The translations under genes were made by a program, and so were the position numbers. A stretch of DNA of 64,000 bases from Lepeophtheirus salmonis (Eukaryota; Arthropoda; Copepoda; Siphonostomatoida; Caligidae). The notes below the pieces were generated by a model that saw only the letters and a program-made list of their open reading frames with translations, had not been told where the DNA came from and searched no databases. This document shows, piece by piece, positions 22,845-34,767 of the stretch (its first letter is position 1; each line of letters starts with the position of its first letter). The DNA lies in NCBI RefSeq assembly GCF_016086655.4, contig NC_052135.2, positions 68,297,702-68,361,701 on the forward strand, in the 5' to 3' direction.

Positions 22845-23175
22845 GTTGTGAAAGTGAACCACTGGTCTAAAAGGAGAATTATTATCCATCACCACCGTTT
22901 TTCCTGAGTATCAAAGAGCCGTTTTAATATCCTATAATACACCCCACCTACGTTTCTGCAAAAGAACTGCAGGCTCAAGAGGTGGATCATTACCAATAAC
23001 CACCACTTCCTTGAGCATCAATGACTCCTTCAATATCCTATATTACACCCCAGCTCATGGGTTGTGCAAGTGAAATACTAGTCGAAACGGTGGGTCATTA
23101 GCCCCGCCACTGGTTCTTGAGCATAAAGAACCCCTTCTAATAGTTTATAATAGACCTCAGCTAATGGAACGAGTA
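22845..23175 (+). repeat. Satellite S array, locus 2
   Basis: About three units with the same plan as locus 1: GGTGGATCATTA, CACCACTTCCTTGAGCATCA, CCTTC/CCTTCTAATA, CTATAATAGACC/ATTACACCCC, TTGTGCAAGTGAAA. Confidence 0.7.
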
Positions 23176-23224
23176 CTTTAGATTATTTTTTTTTAAAATG
23201 AATAATAGTTGATCTAGAACAATA

Positions 23225-23412
23225 AAAAGGTATCTCATAATATGTGAGATCAAAAAAGTTGGTCAATCATGTGAGACCGAATCAAAATCGGTCTACAAAG
23301 TGAGACCGAAAAAAATCGGGCCGCAGTCTTGACCGAAAAATCGGGCCAGAAAAAATAACTAAAGAACACACCGAAAAAAATAATCGGTGCTGTACCGATT
23401 CTCAACACTAGT
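23225..23412 (+). mobile_element. MITE-like family R1, copy a
   Basis: Contains GAGACCGAA, AATCGGTCTAC, GACCGAAAAAAATCGGG and ends CCGATTCTCAACACTAGTA. The terminal CAACACTAGT is shared with the ends of the copies at 47.6 and 57.5 kb. The left end is not clear. Confidence 0.55.
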
Positions 23413-23599
23413 AAAAATATTGAATAAGATGTTTTTCATATTATTATATTTTTTTTAAAACCGTATGTTAGTGAAAAATAGTTATCTTATGTATATTATT
23501 TTATCATCACAAGTAGACATACAGGACGGGTTTTAGTGTGAACAGGGCTTGGGGGTAAAGATAAACATAGTTGAATATATTTAGTGATCTGCTGCGAGT

Positions 23600-23960
23600 T
23601 GAACTTTGCTGTTCGAGTATTTTTTGATTTTTATGAGCACATAGGAATGTTCAATGAGGTTTTAAATATAATTAAATGTAGTAGGAGAGGAAGTTTACGA
23701 CTCAGGAGTTAAATTATAATGACAGCAGCAAAGGAAAATATAATTCAGTCGTCAGATTATTAATTCTAAAAAGACGGGCCACCTAAAAAACACAAACGAT
23801 TGATATCACTAAGCATAGCTGTCATGACGTTTCATTAAGAAAAATCCCACTGTGTATCTAGCGATAATATAGGGAGGAATTACTCCGAAGTCGGTCCTCA
23901 ATTCTACTCCAATCCCAATAAGGACTTACCCTTATAGCTAAAGTTGACATGTTTGACATG
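23600..23960 (+). repeat. Dispersed repeat family T, rearranged copy
   Basis: Block B (GAGCACATAGGAATGTTCAA to ACGGGCCACCT) and block A (GAATTACTCCGAAG to CCAATAAGGACTTA) match 63,770-63,915 and 63,685-63,750. Their order here is B then A, the reverse of that at 63.7 kb. A GACGTTTCATTA word lies between them. Confidence 0.55.
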
Positions 23961-23977
23961 AAAAAACCACGTTTAAA

Positions 23978-24320
23978 ATTTAAAAAAAGGAAAATGGTTG
24001 TTACGTGTGCTCTTGATTCTTTTTTGTTCATTATTTAACAGGCCGTTGTGATGTTAACTTCTTCTTCGGAAGTAAGCATTCTTGCCTATCTTTGGTGTAA
24101 ATTGTTTTAAAAATGCATAATAAATTAAATATAAGTGAGTTTATTTTAATTGCAATATTTTCCATGCACTAATTCTAATTTCAATGAAGAAAGTTATCCT
24201 CTTTATTTGCAGTAATTAATTTTCTTCCCCAAAATCTTATAACGGGTAGCTGATATTAACAAGGGTCTTAATTCAATAATACTTCCTATATTTCGCCATT
24301 CCCTTCTCCTCATGCTCTTT
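23978..24320 (+). repeat. Dispersed repeat pair D, copy 2
   Basis: Aligns along its length with 9458-9800. It sits directly after the family T fragment. Confidence 0.65.
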
Positions 24321-25436
24321 TTTTTCCTAACAGAAATTTCGACGATACTTATAACTCTGCAACAAAATTGTCCTTGTTACTTTTCGTCTTTAATGTATTA
24401 GTTATTACTGTATACTTATAAGGTACATGTCCTTTTTTAAACAATATAAAATAATGACAATAACTTGAAAAAAAACAAGAACATATATTTAGGTAGCAAT
24501 TACAAAAAGCAAGGCCCTTTTCTATGATAATATTATTTTCACCTATGAAGATTAATGTCCGAAATGCTTGTATTTATTTAAAAAAATATATATTTTTACT
24601 TTTTTAGAAAATAAAGTGCAGGACCCTTTTTTTATATAGAAAAAAAAGAAGAATTTTCTATTTTTTTAGAATGACCATTTTTAAACTTGCACACATCCAT
24701 ATTTCATTTGCTAAGAAAAAAATACTTTATTTCATGATTATTATCAATCATGAAAAAAAACACAAAAAAATTACAAATATTTTATTCATTCTAAACAGAG
24801 CTGTGGAGTGGGGGTCGTTGAAGTAAGAACCTTTTTGGTGGAATCAGAGTTGGGAGTCAGAAAACTTGTATCGACTCTCGCTAACAAAAATATTATAGTT
24901 AATGTTTAAATAAACATATTTCTTACATGCCAGCAAGTCATATTTCTTACAACTCTAGTCATACGTAGTCATTTTACACCAAGTATTTAAGCTAGGTTAT
25001 AGTTCAAAATATATGTAAATCTAATAAAAAATTAAATGAGGTCTATAACATCTCGGACATAACCATCTTAAGTGACAAAGCTCTAGTTTTAAAGTCTAGA
25101 GTTGAACCCAAAAATATTCGTACCCTTTCAATATTTACCATATATATATCAGATATCTTTACCCATTATTTTTATTAATGTTTTTGATAATAATTCCTAT
25201 TTATTGACCAAAAATATCATCTTGTTACATAAAATATTTTTTTTGTGCCTCGAAAACATCTACAAAATAGTAAATATAACCAACACATTTTCTGTTTTAT
25301 TTTATCATATTAAATTCTGAAGAGTTTATGAGACTTTTATAAATTATTCGAGAGATCAAGAATTTCTTGAACCATCTTCTGAGGCATAAAAGTGTAATGA
25401 GCCAATTTCTTGCTTCAGTCTTATTCAACACTCAAC
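24321..25436. other. AT-rich stretch without a supported gene
   Basis: Homopolymer-rich sequence. A 72-codon plus frame at 25,102-25,320 is low in complexity and hydrophobic and shows no motif. Nothing else was seen. Confidence 0.45.
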
Positions 25437-25544
25437 ATGATCAAGACCAAGGAGTACAGTGAAGACATCCACAAGCTTGTATCCAATTGCTATAATCAAG
25501 GTGACAGCCTCAAAGCAGTTTCATCAAGTTTTCCATCCTACTAG
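25437..25544 (+). pseudogene. Stub of a Tc1-like transposase N-terminus
   Basis: The 35-codon frame begins MIKTKEYSEDIHKLVSNCYN and continues QGDSLKAVSSS, matching the typical Tc1-family start (K-E-x-SEDIR..IV..Y..G...K.IS..), the first helix of the paired-like DNA-binding domain. It ends at TAG 25,542-25,544 and nothing downstream continues it. Family assignment is by pattern only. Confidence 0.55.
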
Positions 25545-26817
25545 TCCACTAGTCTATACAGGGTCCTTTCGATGACAAGCACTTTCCCATTTTTTCCTCC
25601 TTCACAGATCCTTTGAAAAATGATGATAAATTATGTTGTTAAGAGAATCACAAATGGCAACTGCACAACTGACAGTTTCATTGCGTGAATACATTATACT
25701 TTTTCGGAATGGCGAATAGGTATTATTAGCGTAATAATAATAATCAGTTAGTAATGATATATATATTGTAAAATTTAAATAAGATATAATATCATACTCC
25801 AAGGATACCAAACTTCTCTCTCTTGGCCCATAGCGTAGTCCTTGTTCTTAATTTTGGCCTTTTGTGAATTTGTATCGGGTACCCTTTCTATTTACTATGA
25901 CGTCAAAATCTCTCTCTCTTGCTCAGCAGTTGGTACGATGTCGATACATCAAATTGAGTGGTGCTGGATGTCACGCCCTCCCCCCTAGGGCGTTATGGAA
26001 ATTGGTTAATAAAAGTAAAAAGTTTGGGAACCAGTGTTCTAGATCTTCATTATCATTATTTTTTTAATAAATATTTCCTATGAGATTTTTTCTCTCGATC
26101 TCGGTATCTATATAAATGTCTTGACCTCAGGCTAGGTGATCCACGACACTAAAAATTAGAAAAGTATTTTACGAAAACAACAGTTTTCAATACTTTTTGA
26201 ATCACATTTGCCACATTGGAAGGTCCATGAGGAGTAGGAAAATCGTCATTGTTCTAGTGCGATCCTATTTATAGTATATTGCTTAAAGAAGCTTTGAGAT
26301 CGTAATTGTTCTAGTTCAATCCCATTCATAGCATATTGCTTAAAGAAGCTTTTTGAGAAAAAAAAATTATCAACTTGCTGATATCAAGTATTCAAAACTC
26401 ATGTATAAAATGATAAATTTGACATTACAAGGTTGGCGAGTATGAACCCCGTTCTTATCAGTTTTATCATTAATAGTTTAACTCGATATTCTGCTGATTT
26501 ATTTAGACATGATAAACTATAGGTTAGGTACTTAACAATTTATATATAAAAATAAACTAATTTGATGCTGTAGTACTATAACATGTGAATAATGTATATG
26601 ATACTACATTGAATTTATTAATTAAATTTCTGTCATTTATCATTTTTTGGTTAAAGTTATAGATCGAAAAGATTTTAAAGACATTGGTGATATTTAGAGC
26701 TAATTATAATTTAAAAACAAATACCTATAGCTGATTGACTAATATGTTCAGTTTCTTATTTGATTTTTATATTTTTAAAATATACAGTAATTAATAAGAC
26801 ATGGATGATTTTAAATA
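25545..26817. other. Stretch downstream of ADO
   Basis: No gene is supported. A TGACGTCA palindrome lies at 25,898-25,905. An approximate direct duplication is visible at about 26,240-26,355: GTTCTAG-TGCGATC/TTCAATC-CCATTTATAG and ATATTGCTTAAAGAAGCTTT each occur twice, about 65 bp apart. The 3' UTR of ADO must lie within the right part, but I could not fix a polyadenylation signal. Confidence 0.5.
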
Positions 26818-27559
26818 TCACAAAAATTTGAGAGATCTACAAATGTGTTCATCAGGTTTCTCAATTATTCGTAAGCTTACAAAGTCTGTTGGAAATTCCT
26901 CTTTATCTTTTTTAACAACTTCATAATAATTACATAATCGAATTTCTTCATTTGGAGAAAAGTCAGGCAGATCAGGGACATTATAAGGTGGTGTAAGTAT
27001 ATCAAGAAATCCTGAAGGGGAGGAGGAAGAGGCATTTTTAACTTCGTGAATATTATGAGATATGGGTGTTAGCATTGCCGGATCTGACGAGGGAGACAGA
27101 ACGACATCTCCATGAGAAGTTGCAAGGATAAGATTGTCTTCATCTAAAAGTAGAATTGTTTTAAAAATTAAACATTTGGGCTACTTTAATATATATATTT
27201 ATATGATTTAAATACTAACTCATTTCATGTTCAACCGGAGAAAAAGAGGATATTTTCAAATTTCCTGCAATGCATTTGATAATTCCCGTCATTTGTGGAT
27301 GGCCATGTAGAGGGATTTTCGCTGAGGCATTCAAGAAAAACATACCAATGGACACATCGCTATCTTCGTAAACATCCACGTAGTATGAAGACAGCCCCTT
27401 ATGAGTATCAAATGGCTCCTTGGGATCGAATAAAAGCTCATGGATAGAAAGGGCATTCAGTGCTTTAAGGAGTTGGTCATCGAGCTCGAATCCCGTACCC
27501 TTGGAAGTAGATATTGCTTTTTTTGCAAGATTTACGATCCTTTGAATACAAGATGACAT
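26818..27559 (-). CDS. ADO: 2-aminoethanethiol (cysteamine) / N-terminal cysteine dioxygenase
   Basis: ADO is an iron thiol dioxygenase with a cupin fold. It oxidises cysteamine to hypotaurine and, in animals, the N-terminal cysteine of target proteins as an oxygen-sensing degron step. Exons (minus): 27,559-27,220, with ATG MSSCIQRIVN, and 27,143-26,818. The 76-bp intron has a GTTAGT donor and a CTTTTAG acceptor; the join is in phase 1. The product is about 221 codons; human ADO has 270. Seen in the sequence: IPLHGHPQMTGIIKCIAGNL, giving two iron-binding His; a third candidate His in NIHEV at the position of the family's LHQI; FLDILTPPYN; and LCNYYEV, which keeps the Cys-x-Tyr pair known to cross-link in human ADO. 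The leading TTG-ACC before the ATG was not used as start. It lies head to head with MED23 across about 1.5 kb. The sequence looks intact and functional. Confidence 0.93.
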
Positions 27560-29088
27560 GGTCAAGGATAGGGGACTCGCTTGTGTACAGTGTATGTACT
27601 ACTCAGGTCCTCAAAAAAAAAAAAAATGAAATTATGCTGTTAAAATCTTGACAATTTTTATTTGGCAAATTGTTGTTCCAGAGGATTCTTTCAAAATATA
27701 CTGAAACAATTAACAAAGTATCATTCACTATCGTCTAGAGTATAGGCACTTGGATAAATAGTAACCTCTTAAGTAATATGAGAGAGGCAACATAAACTGA
27801 ACTCTAAAACCAAGGGTATCTAGCTGCTACCTAACTTTTGACTGTTTCCTACCAAGTACTGTTAATAATAATTACTTATTTCATAGAGTCAGAGACAAAC
27901 TTTTTTATTGAGGAGGTTGCTAATGGTTGCCATAGACTCGAGATCACGACAGCTGTTGTGGGGGTACTTATGCATACTTATGATACAATTTTTTCCCCTT
28001 TCTTTTTTGCTTGATTTTCAAAGAATATATAAGTATAAGCATATCATAGAGTGGGGCACACAACAGTTGACGTAATTTTAAGCATCACCAGCACCCTCAA
28101 ACAAAGTATGTTTTACACTTAGCTAACAGTCGCATGAGTCATACTCATGATTAAGTAGTAACAAGACCCAAACCTTTTTCGAATGAAAAAATAGACATGT
28201 GACGTCATCAAAAATATGGTATATACACAAATAAGTGAAGTAAATACCAAAAATGTTTAACGAAACCTAGCATAGAGATGGTTCGGCCTATTCATTCAGT
28301 CTACAGTCCTAGTTTTTTTGTAGATATCACTATTGAGAACCCATTGATACGTATTATTTATTAATAGTATCAAAATCATATAATAGGTTTGTCATTGAAA
28401 CTATTGAAGTTATTAAAAAACATCAACCCATTCAATTATTCCATCTTTTAAGTAGCTAATAACATGCCTTAAACTAGCCTAGCTATCAACCAACTTTTAA
28501 GTATAAATAAAAATAATGTCTTGTGTTGGGGCTAAGAGTACCTTAGCCGAGAGGAAGAAATCATCAATACTTTGAGGTTTCGAGACCAAGATCTTTCAAG
28601 TTTGAGCATCGAGAACTACATCACTAATATGGCCGTTAAATATTGATTTTTTTAAATGTAATCTAGCCAATTTAGATATATTTTATTTATGCTATATTGT
28701 GCATGTACAAGATTTTTGTTCAGATACCATTAAAAGGATGTCAAGAGTACATTTTATAAATCAAACCATAAAGAAAGAAAAACATTGTATATTTTCTATC
28801 TATGGTTTTTATACAGCTATCAAACTTTGCTACATTTAATCAAAGATTACTAGCACAACTAGTTTTAGTATTCCTTGATTTAATTCACAATGTAGTCATC
28901 TATATTGTAGTAATATATTTAAAGACCATTTAATATATGGAAAAGAGGTCCCTGCAACAGACAGTAAAAGTGTAATGGTATATGACGTCAGAGCTTGTAC
29001 AGTTCAATAACAAATACAAACCTAAGCGTTATTATTATTATTTATTGGGCAAAGGTTACTAGCTCTAGAGTTGAGTTGTGTTGTGAGA
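27560..29088. promoter_or_regulatory. Divergent intergenic region between ADO and MED23
   Basis: This 1.5-kb gap must contain the 5' ends of both genes. It holds exact TGACGTCA palindromes (the CREB/ATF site) at 28,200-28,207 and 28,983-28,990, the latter about 100 bp before the MED23 ATG. No TATA box could be assigned. No other gene or repeat was recognised. Promoter function is inferred from position. Confidence 0.5.
28983..28990. promoter_or_regulatory. CRE-type palindrome TGACGTCA upstream of MED23
   Basis: Exact 8-bp CREB/ATF site about 100 bp before the MED23 start codon. One of seven exact copies in the window. Binding is inferred from the sequence alone. Confidence 0.4.
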
Positions 29089-32000
29089 ATGTCGTTGCCG
29101 TCGTCTGTGGTGGAGTCAGGGCCACAATCAACGAATTCGGAGGGTCTTTCGAAAACTGTGAAAGGAAAAGAGGAAGAAGAAGGCTTAAAAAGAGCCTTTA
29201 ACCTGTATTTGGCCAAAGAGGATGATGAGAAGGAAGGATCGGCCAAGAGGAAAAAGAATGAATTGGGGCAATCCATTCAGGACACGGATGCACTTCGTAG
29301 TTTCGTTGCAGAAGCAGCGAATAGTCCTAGAATGGAAGAAATGATGGAGTCACTCTTGGAGAACAAGGATTTGAGTCCTCGAGTAGTTTCTGATGCTCTT
29401 TTATCGTCTGAGGCACTTCATTTTAAAAATGAGCCATTTTGGATCAAAACACTCTCCGTGCTCAAAGCTCTACTCCCAGGAGTTGACTACAAAGGTGTCA
29501 GAGAAATCATGAAAATTGCTATTGAAAAGGTTTCTATCCCATTGTTGATTGATTTTGTGCTCCTAAACATAATATGTAATATTGAGTCTGTGTCTTCCAG
29601 GTATTACTTTTCCCGCCTCAAGGATTGGAGCCCTCCTTAGTTGCTCCTCTCTCTGCCTTGGAAAACTTGCTCAAATATATTTTTGACCGTGAAGCAGCTC
29701 TTCTACCCGGATATTTCATTGTGAATGAAATATTGAAAAGTTATCCAGAAAATCCTCGTTGGCCTCATTGGAAGCTCATACCCATGATTTCCTCATTCCT
29801 TAATTCCTTCACCCAAACGGCCCAAATGGTGTCTTGTGCATATCGTCATCGTCTCAGGCCGATTGTAGAGCACTATGGCAAAGCACATGTTGTATCTACA
29901 TGGAAGTTAGATTCCAATTCTCTAAAAATACTCCTCAAGGGGAATCAAACTTATGAAAGAATTTTACCGTACTCTAAAGAAATGGTTGAGCCTCAAACGG
30001 GTCTTCTTTTATATGTCCTTCGTCAACCATATTCTAAAGAGTTAGCAATAAATATTTTAGGGCTACAAAAACCGAGAAAAGATGCATCAAGTAATGTAGC
30101 TCCAGGTGCACTTTGTCCAGCCCTTGAAGAAGTTCTTGTTAATTTATTTGTTGATGCAATGAATGAATTGTCTGAATTGGAGTTGGATAGTTCCCTGTTA
30201 GAGTATGAATTGGAACGTCGCCTCGAGAATAATAGAGAATTGTGGAGAAATTTATCATCTGAACTCATATTTTTTATTCTTTTCCAATTCATTAATTTTG
30301 GAAATTTCACAAATGCATTGTACGAAAAGCTGTCTGCTCCTGGAGAAGCAAAGTCAGGAAGGGATGAACTAATATGGGCTTTACTTCAGTATATATCTGG
30401 TTGCATTACTAAAAATATGATATGGGATTTCGTTCATGCTCTTCGACTCATTAACTTACTTTACAACGATAAGGAACCCATTCCTATACCAGACTTGAAT
30501 GATCCAAATGCAGTCAAATCCCTTTCTGCGGCAGCCGTGTATATCCAACTTTCTCACCGTGCAAGACAGACTGAACAACAGCCTTCATTATCGTATGCTC
30601 TCCCAAGTTGTTTACGATTACATCATGAGTTTCTGTTAAACCTTGCAAATGTGAACGAAGGTCGACTGGGGACTTCGTTATCTGTAACTGGGAATGAGTT
30701 TTATATGGTACCTGTAATGTGTAATACATACTCTACGCAAGATTGTTTTCAATTACCTATCGGAGTTTTGATGGCGACAATTGGTGGAATTGTGGCTGAA
30801 AACATGAATCCAGCAAATATTATAGAACCCCTTCCAATGGAAACTTTGGATTGCCTCTCTGTTCATGTAAAAATGAGTTTAATTCATTCCATTGTTACTC
30901 ATATTCAAAAGCAGGTTTGTTTCATATAAATAATAGAACGATATTATTCAACTAACTTTATATGTACCATTTTATTTCAGGTGAGCAATAAAACCAATAC
31001 TGCGTTAGCTCCAGCATTAATAGAAACATATAGTCGTTTACTTGTTTATCCGGAACTGGAATCGTTGGGTATTAAAGGATTGCTGAATCAGTTACTTCCT
31101 TTAGTCTTTAAGCAAGGCGCTTGGAATATTCTTCATGTTCTCCTGGAAATATTTTCATATAGGCTACATCATATACAATCTCATTTTCGGTTATCCTTGT
31201 TGAACCATCTGCAACAGGGTATTTTACTCTCTAAACATACACAATTAAATCTTTGTATTGAATCAACAACTTTAAAATTAATAACTGGACTTGGAAATGC
31301 TGAAGTGTCTCCTCCCAAAAAATTCCTCTCTTAATTCTCAAGGAAAACCAGTATCTACAGTTTTGTACGGAGAATCAGAAGAACTCAACAGAGTTGTAGT
31401 TTTAACATTAGCCCGGGCTATTCATATTTATGGACTAGAAAATCAGTCTGCCATTTGGGTTAAGGATGTATTAACAAGTGTAATGACTCTCACACCACAT
31501 TCATGGCCATCACATACTCTATCCAATTTTCCTACAATTCTCCAAGACTTTTTTAAGGAAAATCCAGGACCTAAAGAAAATAAAGCTCAGTTAAAAAGTC
31601 GTGTCGAAGAAGAATATAAAACTTGGAGCTCTATGTCAAATGAGCATGATATTGTTCAACATTTTTCAAATTCTAATAACACGTTATTTCTTTGTGTTTT
31701 TTTGGAAAATGTTGCTTGAGACAGATCATGTCACTCCCATTGCGTACAGAGTTTTAGAAAGGATTGGAGCTGCAAAGGCCCTTACGGCTCATTTGAGATC
31801 TTTATGTGATATGTTGGTATGCGAATTTAGTAAAAGTGGAGGATCAGGTCATGTGAAAAATTGCATCGATGCTCTAAATAATTTGATTTGGAAGTATAAA
31901 ATTGTGTCACTAGATAGACTTATTCTCTGTATGGCTCTTCGAACTCATGAAGGTAGTGAGGCACAGGTAAAATAAGTCATATATTATAATTTGAGCATAT

Positions 32001-33514
32001 GAATATTATTAATTTAATTTTTTATTAGGTATGTTTTTTTATTATACAATTGTTGCTGCTCAAACCTCATGACTTTCGTAATCGGGTTAGTGAGTTTGTT
32101 CGTACTCTGTCTCCCGAGCATCAACTTTTAAAAGATTTCCATAGCAAGCATTCAGAGTTCCACCAAAAATTTCCTGAGAAATTTGGTCCGGATGATCACT
32201 CAACATCACCCGAAGCCCCTCTTCCAGTTTACTTCAGCAACGTCTGCCTCCGTTTTATTCCTGTTTTTGATATTGTTGTTCACAGATTCTTAGAGCTTCC
32301 GCCAGTTGCCAAATCCTTGGAAACACTAATTGATCATTTTAGTGTATTATACAAGTTTCACGCACGGCCCATTACGTATTTATACAACACCTTACATTAC
32401 TATGAAAAGAGAGTTCGTGATAAGCCTTCTCTTAAGAAAAAGCTTGTACGCAGTATTACTGGGGCACTCAAAGATATTCGACCCAATGGATGGTGTCTCA
32501 CCGAAGAGTATTTAAATTACTTAGCTGTTGGAGAGCAAGTTACTTGGACTCATAACATTGAGTATTATGTTAGTTTAATCGGTAGATTAGCAAAATCAAT
32601 TCAAGGAAAAAATGCATTTCCTAAAATGGATTGGCGATTTAATGAATTTCCTAATGAGGGTGTTCATGCCATGTATGTTACATGCGTAGAAGTAATGGGA
32701 CTTCCAGTGGAACCTTTGAAGGTAATATTGTTTTTGTTTTTTTAATCATCATGTTTATAATTGAAATATTATTTTAAAGGTTGGTGAATATTTCTTAGAA
32801 GCCATCTGGGAGGCCCATCGTTACATACCACAAGATGAAATTCCTGACTGGATCAATGCTGTTGGTATAATAATCTCAAACCTACCAGAAGCATACTGGG
32901 AAGGACTTTACATCAAATTGGTTCAAGCCCTAACTTCTCCCCCTCTGTCTCAGTGGAATTTATCTCAAACACCGTTTAGAGTATTTAATTTTCAAGCAAC
33001 TCATCTAGTTCATTGTCAGCATAAATTAACTTACCTATTAGCAATAAGTCATTCCGTTTGGCACCACGCTGGGTTTAATCAAATCCAACTTCTTCCCGAT
33101 TTAGTTCGTGACAAATTCCTACCAGTTGTTAAAACAGAGGAGCAACTTATTTTCGTGTATCATTTGATGGGACCATTTCTACAAAGACTTCACTCAGAAA
33201 GGTATATGAGACCTTTGTTTGACCTAACCGTTTCCCTGTATAGGGTTTTAAATCGTGTGGACAAAGAATGTAAAGTTTTAAAATATGTTGACCCCATTTG
33301 TGATATACTATACCATGTTAAATACCAATTTACTGGTGATTCAGTCAAAAGTGACGCAGAGCGAATCGTGAAGGACTTGAGACCAGCCTTACAGCGAAGA
33401 CTTCGATTTATTGCTCCTGGTATTCTTCAACCCAAACCGCCTGCCCCTGCTCCTCCTCCAACACCCCCCTCAGCCACCTCTACATCTACAACTACGCCTC
33501 AAACGAACACTTAA
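29089..33514 (+). CDS. MED23: Mediator complex subunit 23 (Sur-2)
   Basis: MED23 is a tail subunit of Mediator that links activators such as MAPK-responsive Elk-1 to RNA polymerase II in the nucleus. Exons: 29,089-29,529; 29,601-30,914; 30,981-31,966; 32,029-32,721; 32,780-33,514. All have GT-AG introns of 58-71 bp, and every exon-exon join keeps frame. The product is about 1,388 residues (human 1,368) with likeness along the whole length: PGVDYKGVRE, WKLDSNSLKILLKG, SRLLVYPELESLGIKGLLNQ, ESEELNRVVVLTLARA, KMLLETDH, LDRLILCMALRTHEG, QLLLLKPHDFRNRV, YKFHARPITYLYNTLHYYE, PFLQRLHSERY, and DPICDILYHVKYQFTGDSVK. The tail is Pro/Thr-rich. Two +1 frame breaks lie in exon 3, at six As (31,317-31,322) and seven Ts (31,697-31,703). 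One base less in each restores the conserved frame, so sequence errors are likelier than decay. The ATG MSLPSSVVES was chosen because the frame before it has no other ATG. Confidence 0.96.
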
Positions 33515-33922
33515 ATAGTTCCTTTTCATTTAATGAATTTTGTCAAGATTATTAATTACTATAATTTGTAAATAAAGCCACATATTTATGCGTTATATTT
33601 TACTATTATAAGGAATAAAAATTCGAAACACATGAAATATCAATATATAGATAGGAGGAATAAAGAAAACATATTCTAACATCATGATGATTAGACAGAA
33701 ACAACTGTACGACTTTTGATAGAAAATAACTTCAAATTCCATTTAATCCCCTTTCCAACCATTGGCGCGGAAAAACAAATAATATTGATTGGAAAAAATG
33801 GGGTCCGAAGTACAACAAATTGGTAATGAAGTAGTGGAAATTATTAACTATTGAAGAGTAATCAAATCGAACGCCGTCATGCAAGTCTTAACGAGCAAAT
33901 ATAGCAATACATATTAGTTTCA
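33515..33922. other. Convergent 3' intergenic region between MED23 and SRP14
   Basis: About 400 bp that must hold both 3' UTRs. AATAAA lies at 33,571-33,576 on the plus strand for MED23. For SRP14 the best minus-strand candidate is ATTAAA (TTTAAT on the plus strand near 33,743). Nothing else was seen. Confidence 0.55.
33571..33576 (+). terminator. MED23 polyadenylation signal AATAAA
   Basis: Canonical hexamer 57 bases after the MED23 stop codon, in AT-rich sequence. Confidence 0.6.
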
Positions 33923-34534
33923 TTATTCCTTGTTGGCTGACACCTTATTGGGTTTAACTTTCTTTCGACGTTTGAGACCGTCCATATGACTCTTGAGAAG
34001 ACTGCAGTACGCTGTTTGGAATTTATTTATATCTTTTGAATGAACCTGTGAAAGAAAAAGTCCGTTCATTTGGGATTCAAGGAATTTGGACACATGGGAA
34101 GGAATACTCACAATGGAACTAATTTTTTCATTTTTACAAGTGGCACGGATTAAACACATATACTCGTCCGGATTAGTTACAACTGGAAGCTCCACTACTG
34201 GCTTCTTGGATTTCTTTTTGGATGCGGCCTTGGGAGCCACCACGAGCCTTGGATGTGGTTTTGTACGTCCGTCATCTTAAAGACAAAAATAAGGGGAGTC
34301 CAATTACAACTTAAGACTTAAATAGGAAATATATATGACTTACATCTTTTCATACAGAGTGCTACGTGCCCTTTTGTCCGGGATTTATCAAACATAAGTG
34401 TCAAACGAGATAGAAACTGCAAAAAAGACAGACCAAAAAAATAAAAATGAGTCAATTACTAAGTGTTTTGAAATCCCCGTGATGGAACAAAGAGTAAGAA
34501 GATCCCTTACCATATCATTATCTAAGAGCACCAT
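33923..34534 (-). CDS. SRP14: Signal recognition particle 14 kDa protein
   Basis: SRP14 pairs with SRP9 on the Alu domain of SRP RNA and causes elongation arrest when a signal peptide emerges; it acts in the cytosol. Exons (minus): 34,534-34,511 (24 bp: MVLLDNDM, then GTAAGG), 34,416-34,344 (acceptor TTTTTTGCAG, donor T|GTAAGT), 34,275-33,923 (acceptor TCTTTAAG). Phases join correctly and give 149 codons (human 136). Seen: MVLL start, FLSRLTLMFDKSR, GHVALCMKRYDGRTKP across the exon 2/3 join, CLIRATCKNEKISSIVS, and KFQTAYCSLLKSHMDGLKRR with a basic tail, the segment needed for arrest in other animals. A Lys/Ala-rich insert follows DGRTKP. It converges on MED23. Confidence 0.94.
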
Positions 34535-34767
34535 AATGGCATATAATATATGAACTAAATTTGTATTGCCTCGGGAAGTCCCTCTGGAAAAGGATTTATT
34601 ATTCTAATCTCTAGTCTATCCTTCAGACCGCTGCACGACGTGTAAACTCAGAATTGAGATAAGTAGGTGAAGGCATTCTAAAGAAATAGTTGATGCATAG
34701 CGTGACGTCATTCAATTCCTTTTCACTTTTACGAACCAGAGATACGTACGTATCCATTGTCCATTAA

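Noticed and set aside
31276..31345. A short intron in MED23 (GTGTCTCC...TTCTCAAG) instead of a frameshift
   Set aside because: It would be about 38 bp, far shorter than the other introns, and removing it does not restore the downstream frame.
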